From assembly GCF_004348545.1 (NCBI RefSeq), contig NZ_SMKL01000055.1, forward strand, positions 1-41,576: 41,576 bases of DNA. The letters are read 5' to 3'. Below the pieces are notes generated by a model. That model saw nothing but the letters and a program-made list of their open reading frames with translations. It was not told the DNA's origin and did no database searches. The stretch comes from Jiangella ureilytica (GTDB lineage Bacteria; Actinomycetota; Actinomycetes; Jiangellales; Jiangellaceae). Positions 36,290 to 41,576 of the stretch are shown piece after piece. A program made the position numbers and the translations under genes. Each line of letters opens with the position of its first letter. The stretch's first letter is position 1.

Positions 36290-37252
36290 GTGACCACGCT
36301 CGACGACGCGCGCAGCTCGCTCCCCGACATCACCTCGTCCGAGGCGTCGCTGCGGCGCTTCCTGCACGGGCTGCCCGGGGTCGACCAGGCCGGCGCCGAG
36401 GCGCGGGCGGCGGGCCTCGCCACGCGGTCCATCAAGACCACGGCGAAGCAGTACGCCATCGACCTCGCCATCTCGATGATCGACCTCACCACGCTCGAGG
36501 GGCAGGACACCCCGGGCAAGGTCCGGGCACTGTGCGCGAAGGCGCTGCGCCCCGATCCCTCCGACCGCGCGGTACCGCAGGTCGCGGCCGTCTGCGTCTA
36601 TCCCGACCTGGTGGCGACGGCGGTCGAGGCGCTCGGCGGGGCGCACCGGAGCGTCAAGGTCGCCAGCGTCGCCACCGGCTTCCCGTCCGGCCGCACCAGC
36701 CTGGCGGTGAAAGAGGCCGACACCCGCGACGCGGTGGCGGCCGGCGCCGACGAGGTCGACATGGTCATCGACCGCGGCGCATTCCTGGCCGGGCGCTACG
36801 GCGCGGTGTTCGACGAGATCGTGGCCGTGAAAAACGCAGCAGGCGACGCCCACCTGAAGGTCATCCTCGAGACCGGCGAGCTCGCCACCTACGACAACGT
36901 ACGGCGGGCGTCCTGGCTGGCCATGCTGGCCGGCGGCGACTTCATCAAGACCAGCACCGGCAAGGTCGCGCCGGCCGCCACGCTCCCCGTCACGCTGGTC
37001 ATGCTCGAGGCGGTCCGCGACTTCCGCGAGGCCACCGGCCGCCAGGTCGGCGTCAAGCCCGCCGGCGGCATCCGGACCAGCAAGGACGCCATCAGGTACC
37101 TGGTCCTGGTCAACGAGACCGCGGGCGACGACTGGCTCGACCCCGACTGGTTCCGGCTCGGCGCGTCCAGCCTCCTGAACGACCTGCTCATGCAGCGGCA
37201 GAAGATCGCCACCGGCCGCTACGCGGGCCCCGACTACTTCACGCTCGACTGA
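36290..37252 (+). CDS. deoC: Deoxyribose-phosphate aldolase
   Basis: Class I aldolase that splits 2-deoxyribose-5-phosphate into acetaldehyde and glyceraldehyde-3-phosphate. The product is 320 residues, the long form common in actinobacteria. The Schiff-base lysine is K220 in FIKTSTGK; VAAVCVYP, VASVATGFPSG, DEVDMVID and VGVKPAGGIRT complete the barrel signatures, with the second catalytic Lys in VKPAGG. GTG 36290 is chosen because TAGACT lies seven bases upstream and homology begins soon after. Two aldehyde dehydrogenase genes follow at once, fit to oxidise the acetaldehyde. Its promoter shares an intergenic region with the LacI-linked HisD-like gene. Confidence 0.95.
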   Translation: MTTLDDARSSLPDITSSEASLRRFLHGLPGVDQAGAEARAAGLATRSIKTTAKQYAIDLAISMIDLTTLEGQDTPGKVRALCAKALRPDPSDRAVPQVAAVCVYPDLVATAVEALGGAHRSVKVASVATGFPSGRTSLAVKEADTRDAVAAGADEVDMVIDRGAFLAGRYGAVFDEIVAVKNAAGDAHLKVILETGELATYDNVRRASWLAMLAGGDFIKTSTGKVAPAATLPVTLVMLEAVRDFREATGRQVGVKPAGGIRTSKDAIRYLVLVNETAGDDWLDPDWFRLGASSLLNDLLMQRQKIATGRYAGPDYFTLD

Positions 37253-37264
37253 GGCGGCGCCACC

Positions 37265-38707
37265 ATGACGAAGTTCGAGTACGCCCCCGCGCCCGAGTCG
37301 CGGGCCATCGTCGACATCAAGAGCTCCTACGGCCTGTTCGTGAACGGCGAGTTCGTCGACCCGGTCGACGGGTCCATGTTCAAGTCGGTCAACCCGGCCA
37401 CCGAGGAGGTGCTGGCCGAGATCTCCTCCGCCGGCGCCGACGACGTCGACAAGGCCGTCCAGGCGGCCCGCCGCGCCTACGAGCGCACGTGGTCGAAGCT
37501 GTCCGGGCGCGACCGCGGCAAGTACCTGTTCCGCATCGCCCGGATCATCCAGGAGCGCGCCCGCGAGCTCGCGGTGCTCGAGTCCATCGACAACGGCAAG
37601 CCGATCCGCGAGTCGCGCGACGTCGACATCCCGCTGGTCGCGGCGCACTTCTTCTACTACGCCGGCTGGGCCGACAAGCTGGCGTGGGCCGGCGCCGGTC
37701 CCGACCCGCGGCCCCACGGGGTCGCCGCGCAGGTCATCCCGTGGAACTTCCCGCTGCTCATGCTGTCGTGGAAGATCGCCCCGGCGCTGGCCGCGGGCAA
37801 CACCGTCGTTCTCAAGCCGGCCGAGACCACGCCGCTGACGGCGCTGCTGTTCGCCGAGATCTGCCAGCAGGCCGACCTCCCGCCGGGTGTGGTCAACATC
37901 GTCACCGGTGCCGGCGACACCGGCCGGGCGCTGGTCGAGCACCCGGGTGTGGACAAGGTCGCGTTCACCGGGTCCACCGAGGTCGGCAAGCAGATCGCCC
38001 GCAGCGTCGCCGGCACTGCCAAGAAGGCGACGCTCGAGCTGGGCGGCAAGGCCGCGAACATCGTGTTCGACGACGCCCCCATCGACCAGGCCGTCGAGGG
38101 CGTCGTCAACGGCATCTTCTTCAACCAGGGGCACGTGTGCTGCGCGGGCTCGCGGCTGCTGGTGCAGGAGTCGGTGTACGACGACGTCCTGGCCCGGCTG
38201 AAGCGGCGGCTCGGCACGCTGCGCGTCGGCGACCCGCTCGACAAGAACACCGACATCGGCGCCATCAACTCCGCGGAGCAGCTGACCCGCATCCGCGAGC
38301 TGTCCGAGGTCGGCGAGGCCGAGGGCGCCGAGCGCTGGTCGCCCGAGTGCGAGCTGCCCGAGCGCGGCTTCTGGTTCCCCCCGACGGTGTTCACGGGCGT
38401 CAGCCAGGCGCACCGCATCGCGCGTGAGGAGATTTTCGGCCCGGTGCTGTCGGTGCTGACGTTCCGCACCCCCGCCGAGGCGGTCGAGAAGGCCAACAAC
38501 ACGCCGTTCGGCCTGTCCGCCGGCGTCTGGACCGACAAGGGCTCGCGCATCCTGTGGATGGCGCAGCAGCTGCGCGCCGGCGTCGTCTGGGCCAACACGT
38601 TCAATCGGTTCGACCCGACGTCGCCGTTCGGCGGCTACAAGGAGTCGGGCTACGGCCGCGAGGGCGGCCGGCACGGTCTGCTGGCCTACCTGAAGTCGGA
38701 GGGATGA
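37265..38707 (+). CDS. Aldehyde dehydrogenase (catalytic)
   Basis: NAD(P)-dependent oxidation of an aldehyde to its acid, probably the acetaldehyde made by DeoC. The 480-residue protein is complete: NAD-binding segment VIPWNFPLLMLSWKIAPALA, general base E258 in LELGGKA, and catalytic C292 in FFNQGHVCCAGSR. H replaces the usual Q before VC (GHVCC for GQVCC), a small deviation. The C-terminal end NRFDPTSPFGGYKESGYGRE is standard. ATG 37265 is 12 bp after deoC; the nearest GAGG overlaps the deoC stop. The next gene, a shortened paralog, starts 1 bp after its stop. Confidence 0.94.
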   Translation: MTKFEYAPAPESRAIVDIKSSYGLFVNGEFVDPVDGSMFKSVNPATEEVLAEISSAGADDVDKAVQAARRAYERTWSKLSGRDRGKYLFRIARIIQERARELAVLESIDNGKPIRESRDVDIPLVAAHFFYYAGWADKLAWAGAGPDPRPHGVAAQVIPWNFPLLMLSWKIAPALAAGNTVVLKPAETTPLTALLFAEICQQADLPPGVVNIVTGAGDTGRALVEHPGVDKVAFTGSTEVGKQIARSVAGTAKKATLELGGKAANIVFDDAPIDQAVEGVVNGIFFNQGHVCCAGSRLLVQESVYDDVLARLKRRLGTLRVGDPLDKNTDIGAINSAEQLTRIRELSEVGEAEGAERWSPECELPERGFWFPPTVFTGVSQAHRIAREEIFGPVLSVLTFRTPAEAVEKANNTPFGLSAGVWTDKGSRILWMAQQLRAGVVWANTFNRFDPTSPFGGYKESGYGREGGRHGLLAYLKSEG

Positions 38708-38708
38708 C

Positions 38709-39581
38709 GTGGCCGAGCGTCTCGCGGTGAAGAAGACCTACAAGCTGTACGTCGGCGGCAGGTTCCCCCGCTCCGAGTCCGGCCGGTCCTACGAGGTCAC
38801 CGACGCCAAGGGCAGGTTCCTCGCCAACGCGGCCCGGGCCTCGCGCAAGGACGCCCGCGACGCCGTGGTCGCCGCCCGCAAGGCGGTGCCCGGCTGGTCC
38901 GGGGCGACGGCGTACAACCGCGGCCAGGTGCTCTACCGCGTCGCCGAGGTCATGGAGGGCCGGCACTCGCAGTTCGCCGACGAGGTCGCGGCCGGCGAGG
39001 GATTGTCACGTTCGAAGGCGACGGCGATCGTCGACGAGGCGATCGACCGCTGGGTCTGGTACGCGGGCTGGGCCGACAAGATCGCCCAGGTGGTCGGGTC
39101 GAGCAACCCGGTCGCCGGGCCGTACTTCGACTTCTCCGTGCCCGAGCCCACCGGAGTCGTCGCCGTGCTGGCGCCGCAGCAGTCGTCGCTGCTCGGCCTG
39201 GTGTCGGTGCTGGCGCCGGTCGTCGTGGGCGGCAACGTCGCGGTGGTGCTGGCGTCGGCGGAGCGGCCGCTGCCGGCCATCACGCTCTCCGAGGTGCTGG
39301 CGACGTCCGACGTGCCGGGTGGCGTGGTGAACATCCTCACCGGCCGGCTCGCCGACACCGCACCCACCCTGGCCGCCCACATGGACGTCAACGCCATCGA
39401 CCTCGCGGGCGCGGCCGGCGACGCCGAGCACGCCCGCGAGTTGGAACTGGCGGCCGCCGACAACCTCAAGCGAGTGGTGCGCGCCCCCGTGGCCGAGCCC
39501 GACTGGACCGCCGAGCCCGGCCTCGACCGCATCGCCGCCTACCTCGAGACCAAGACCGTCTGGCACCCGGTCGGCATCTGA
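38709..39581 (+). CDS. Truncated aldehyde dehydrogenase homolog without catalytic domain
   Basis: A 290-residue protein with the N-terminal and NAD-binding halves of an aldehyde dehydrogenase but no catalytic Cys domain. Seen: KLYVGGRFPRSESGRSYEV, the region PTGVVAVLAPQQSSLLGLVS (a degenerate form of the NAD segment), SDVPGGVVNILTG, and a C-terminal tail IAAYLETKTVWHPVGI like the oligomerisation end. The reading frame is clean and the start (GTG 38709) has GGAGGG five bases upstream, so it is a maintained gene rather than a pseudogene. With the catalytic gene before it (480 + 290 residues) it mirrors ALDH16, in which a second, inactive domain follows the active one. A structural or regulatory subunit is likely. 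Confidence 0.87.
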   Translation: MAERLAVKKTYKLYVGGRFPRSESGRSYEVTDAKGRFLANAARASRKDARDAVVAARKAVPGWSGATAYNRGQVLYRVAEVMEGRHSQFADEVAAGEGLSRSKATAIVDEAIDRWVWYAGWADKIAQVVGSSNPVAGPYFDFSVPEPTGVVAVLAPQQSSLLGLVSVLAPVVVGGNVAVVLASAERPLPAITLSEVLATSDVPGGVVNILTGRLADTAPTLAAHMDVNAIDLAGAAGDAEHARELELAAADNLKRVVRAPVAEPDWTAEPGLDRIAAYLETKTVWHPVGI

Positions 39582-39585
39582 CCCG

Positions 39586-40776
39586 TCACTTCAGCGGGCC
39601 GGCCGGCGGCGTCCCTGCCGGTTCCGCTCTCGGCAGCCGGTCGCCGAACGGCGGCTCGAGGGCGGGGTCGGAGCACGATCCCGTCATGTCGTCGGCGGTG
39701 ACGGTGAGCCGCGGGAAGACGTGGTCGCCCCACGGGTTGGGCTCGGTGAACGACGTGCCCATGAAGGCGCCGTCCGCGCACCGCTCGGTCCAGCCGAGGT
39801 CGACGGGGTTGCCGTTCTGGTCGTAGAGCCGGACGTTCTCGAGCAGCGTGCCGTCGGAGCCGTACGGGAAGATGTTCGTGACCTGCACGCCGTTCACGTC
39901 GTGGAAGCCCGGGCCCGGGTCGTCGTAGCTGTAGCCGCCGTCGACGTACTGCACCCGGTCGCCGGCCACGAACCCGGCCGCGGTCGTCGCGACCACCAGG
40001 CCGGCGATGGCCAGCGCGGCGTTGCCGACCTGGACGGCGAGCAGCCGCGTTCCTCGGATCTCGCCCGCCGCCGTCCGCCGGCCCAGCCAGACCGAGGCGA
40101 CCACCGCCGCCAGGAACACGGCGACCCCGAGTGGCGCGCTGCCCAGCACGAGCGTCGTCACGAGCCCGAACGCCGCCGCCCGCGCGATCCACCAGGCCGG
40201 TCGGAGCGACGTGACCACCTCGATGGCCGGCCGGCCCCAAGGCATGCTGCGCACCCACTCCTCGACCTGGGCCAGGATCGGCGCGGTCGGGATCTGCCGC
40301 AACTCGGCGACGGGGTTCTCGCGCCCGGTCACCAGCAGCAGCGCGGCTGTCACGGCGACGACGGCGGCGACCAGCGCCGGCGCCGCGAACACCTCCGGCG
40401 AGCCGCTCAGCCCGAACAGCGTGTCGACGAAGGCGAGCGCGCCGAGACCGACGGCGCCCCAGCCGAACGCCGCGACCAGGAACCGCACGAGCCGGCGCAC
40501 GAAGCCGGTGCGCACCGGCTCCGGCGCGGGCGTCGGCTTGGGCAGTCCGGCAGCGGCCCGCAGCTCCGCCGCGTACGCCGCCGGCGCGCCCAGCCGGTCG
40601 ATCAGCACGCCGACGGTGACGTCGTCGCCGTACTCGGCGGCCACGTGCTCGAGATGGTCGCGGACGTCCTCGGCGATCTCGGCGAGCTCGTCCGGCGGCA
40701 GGTCGCCGAGCTCGTCGCGGACCGCGGCGACGTACGTCGCGACGGCCGGGTGGGCGGTGCGACGCGTGGTGCTCAC
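39586..40776 (-). CDS. HAAS/DUF1700 domain membrane protein
   Basis: A 396-residue membrane protein. The N-terminal HAAS domain (about 8-75) reads AVATYVAAVRDELGDLPPDE, EDVRDHLEHVAAEYG and LIDRLGAPAAYAAELRAAAG, typical of partners of PadR regulators. After a Pro linker come helices at about 98-116 and 128-147, a soluble segment, then three more between 193 and 270. The C-terminal 120 residues are extracytoplasmic (YVDGGYSYDDPGPGFHDVNG, YDQNGNPVDLGWTERC) with two Cys. GTG 40776 overlaps the PadR stop (GTGA), so the pair is translationally coupled. Function unknown; HAAS proteins are thought to take part in envelope signalling. It ends 4 bp from the convergent aldehyde dehydrogenase gene. Confidence 0.85.
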   Translation of the reverse strand: MSTTRRTAHPAVATYVAAVRDELGDLPPDELAEIAEDVRDHLEHVAAEYGDDVTVGVLIDRLGAPAAYAAELRAAAGLPKPTPAPEPVRTGFVRRLVRFLVAAFGWGAVGLGALAFVDTLFGLSGSPEVFAAPALVAAVVAVTAALLLVTGRENPVAELRQIPTAPILAQVEEWVRSMPWGRPAIEVVTSLRPAWWIARAAAFGLVTTLVLGSAPLGVAVFLAAVVASVWLGRRTAAGEIRGTRLLAVQVGNAALAIAGLVVATTAAGFVAGDRVQYVDGGYSYDDPGPGFHDVNGVQVTNIFPYGSDGTLLENVRLYDQNGNPVDLGWTERCADGAFMGTSFTEPNPWGDHVFPRLTVTADDMTGSCSDPALEPPFGDRLPRAEPAGTPPAGPLK

Positions 40777-41108
40777 GCTGCCTCCTTCGTGGCGGTGTCG
40801 ACCAGGTCCGTCAGCACCCCGGCGAACTCGCGCCAGGTCTTGGCCGACCGCCGCAGCAGGTCGCGGCCGGTGCCGTTGAGGCTGTAGTACTTGCGATGCG
40901 GGCCCTCCTCCGACGGCACGACGTACGTGGTCAGCGCGCCGGCGTGATACAACCGGCGCAGCGTCCCGTAGACCGATGCGTCGCCGACCTCGGTCAGCCC
41001 GGCGTTGCGCAGCCGCCGCACGACGTCGTAGCCGTAGCCGTCCTCCTCGCGCAGCACGGCGAGCACGGCGAGGTCGAGCACACCCTTGAGGAGCTGACTG
41101 GTGTCCAT
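40773..41108 (-). CDS. PadR family transcriptional regulator
   Basis: A 111-residue winged-helix repressor. It shows the PadR pattern: LLKGVLDLAVLAVLREEDGY, GYDVVRRLRNAGL, SVYGTLRRLYHAGALTTY and GPHRKYYSLNGTGRDLLRR, followed by a short dimerisation helix. ATG 41108 is preceded by a purine-rich ribosome site (GGAGAGAGGAAG) and matches the family start; the longer frame to 41135 lacks support. It is the first gene of a two-gene operon with the HAAS protein. A TAGTGT -10 box (41134-41139) and a palindrome just upstream suggest autorepression. Confidence 0.93.
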   Translation of the reverse strand: MDTSQLLKGVLDLAVLAVLREEDGYGYDVVRRLRNAGLTEVGDASVYGTLRRLYHAGALTTYVVPSEEGPHRKYYSLNGTGRDLLRRSAKTWREFAGVLTDLVDTATKEAA

Positions 41109-41133
41109 GGTCTTCCTCTCTCCTGTGCGCGCC

Positions 41134-41153
41134 ACACTACTGCGCGATGCGCA
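41134..41153 (-). promoter_or_regulatory. padR promoter -10 with adjoining palindrome
   Basis: On the minus strand 41134-41139 reads TAGTGT, a good actinobacterial -10. Directly upstream, 41141-41153 is TGCGCGATGCGCA, with 5-base arms around GAT, inside the -35/-10 spacer. It is a plausible PadR autorepressor site but lacks the ATGT-N-ACAT form of well-studied PadR operators. Confidence 0.45.
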
Positions 41154-41204
41154 CTACCGCGGATGCGACACGCGTGTGCTCCACCGTCGGGTGCCTGCTG
41201 GCGG

Positions 41205-41323
41205 GTCGTCTTCACCGGCGAAAGTCGTCTTCACGAGCGCGAACCGTCTTCTGAGTCGTGGGCGGGGTCGCCGAGGACGGCCGGCGACAGTGAAGACGGT
41301 CGGCGTGAGTGAAGTCGCGGCGC
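41205..41323. repeat. Symmetric array of six 19-bp repeat units
   Basis: CGTCTTC occurs at 41207, 41226 and 41245; its complement form occurs as GAGGACG, GAAGACG and GAAGTCG at 41273, 41292 and 41311. Every neighbouring pair in each half is exactly 19 bp apart, and all three left-right pairs are centred on 41262. The four clearest units share CGTCTTCAC (one as CGACTTCAC), usually with a GCG or CGC in the spacer. The array fills the gap between the padR promoter and the lipoprotein promoter, so a multi-site operator is the simplest idea; relic ends of a mobile element are an alternative. Confidence 0.75.
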
Positions 41324-41367
41324 CGGGAGAACTCTCCTCGCCTCTGATCTCGGCTGACCTGCGCTCG

Positions 41368-41373
41368 TAGGCT
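41368..41373 (+). promoter_or_regulatory. Putative -10 box of leaderless lipoprotein gene
   Basis: TAGGCT, six bases, then ATG at 41380. Confidence 0.5.
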
Positions 41374-41379
41374 CGGGAC

Positions 41380-41576
41380 ATGCGCGGACGCGGGGTTCTG
41401 CTCACGGCCGGGGTCGCGGCCGCGGCGGTCGTGCTCGCGGGCTGTGCGGGCGACGACGGCGTCAGCGTTCCGTCCGCACCACCCACCTCACCGGCGACGG
41501 CGACGACCGGCACGCCGGCGCCGTCACCCACCCCCACGCCCCCGCCGGAGCCGCCGCCGTCGCCGGTGAGGTGGGT
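41380..41576 (+). CDS. Putative lipoprotein (3' end cut by window edge)
   Basis: The first 65 codons of a lipoprotein precursor. The signal peptide MRGRGVLLTAGVAAAAVVLA ends in the lipobox LAGC, with C22 as the lipidated residue cut by LspA. After CAGDDG the visible part is a Ser/Thr/Pro-rich linker (PSPTPTPPPEPPPSP), typical of wall-spanning lipoprotein stalks. The functional domain lies beyond the window, so no role can be given. ATG 41380 is supported by TAGGCT six bases upstream. The symmetric 19-bp repeat array lies directly upstream and may regulate it. Confidence 0.8.
   Translation, partial: MRGRGVLLTAGVAAAAVVLAGCAGDDGVSVPSAPPTSPATATTGTPAPSPTPTPPPEPPPSPVRW

Noticed and set aside
38709-39581. 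Truncated aldehyde dehydrogenase as a pseudogene
   Set aside because: The frame is intact, it has a good ribosome site, a proper C-terminal tail and tight coupling to the gene before it, so decay is unlikely.

Overview
This 41.6 kb window is very GC-rich, densely coded DNA, with strong third-position GC bias and many GTG starts. It is almost certainly chromosomal DNA of a free-living, high-GC actinobacterium. Supporting evidence: an acyl-CoA carboxylase epsilon subunit, a SigE-family sigma factor, a 13E12-type HNH protein, an AfsR/SARP regulator, an LpdA-type quinone reductase, and repeated TANNNT-N6/7-start leaderless promoters. From memory, the backbone order (cya, birA, pccB, pccE, maf, accA, lpdA, PNP, sugar-phosphate mutase, deoC, aldehyde dehydrogenases) resembles a conserved locus of Streptomyces and relatives. 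The genus cannot be settled from the sequence.

Layout. 1-5000 (minus): ppc, birA, a PH-domain membrane protein and a class III adenylate cyclase cut by the left edge. 5139-8768 (plus): pccB, pccE and a DUF885 protein. 8769-10549: a non-coding stretch with a 25-residue Cys-type leader peptide, then a DAACS symporter. 10632-14539: maf, then an acyl-CoA carboxylase beta and acyl-CoA dehydrogenase pair read away from a MerR (LiuR-like) regulator, with a perfect 16-bp palindrome between them. 14536-18025: a SigE-family sigma factor with a coupled membrane protein, and the biotin carboxylase/BCCP subunit. 18083-22423: an HTH_42 protein, a Gly-tailed membrane protein, a Nudix hydrolase and an HNH protein. 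22471-25317: lpdA, lspA and purine nucleoside phosphorylase. 25413-30440: a DrrAB-type ABC exporter facing a large SARP/NB-ARC/TPR regulator. 30505-39581: PGM2-like mutase, DUF1707 protein, secreted fibronectin III protein, LacI regulator, HisD-like dehydrogenase, deoC, aldehyde dehydrogenase and a truncated aldehyde dehydrogenase. 39586-41576: HAAS/DUF1700 protein with its PadR regulator, a symmetric repeat array, and a lipoprotein cut by the right edge.

How the genes fit together. Two themes dominate. The first is biotin-dependent acyl-CoA carboxylation: ligase, alpha, two betas, epsilon, plus PEP carboxylase for anaplerosis. The second is deoxynucleoside breakdown: phosphorylase, a mutase that probably acts as phosphopentomutase, deoxyribose-phosphate aldolase and aldehyde dehydrogenase. 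These backbone genes are interrupted by accessory blocks, each with its own regulator and recognisable candidate operator.

The least explained structures are: (i) six 19-bp units, three in each orientation, symmetric about 41262; (ii) a triple 11-bp direct repeat before the ABC exporter, next to the SARP gene; (iii) the Cys-type leader peptide before the symporter; (iv) the catalytic-domain-less aldehyde dehydrogenase following a complete one, which looks like a split ALDH16.
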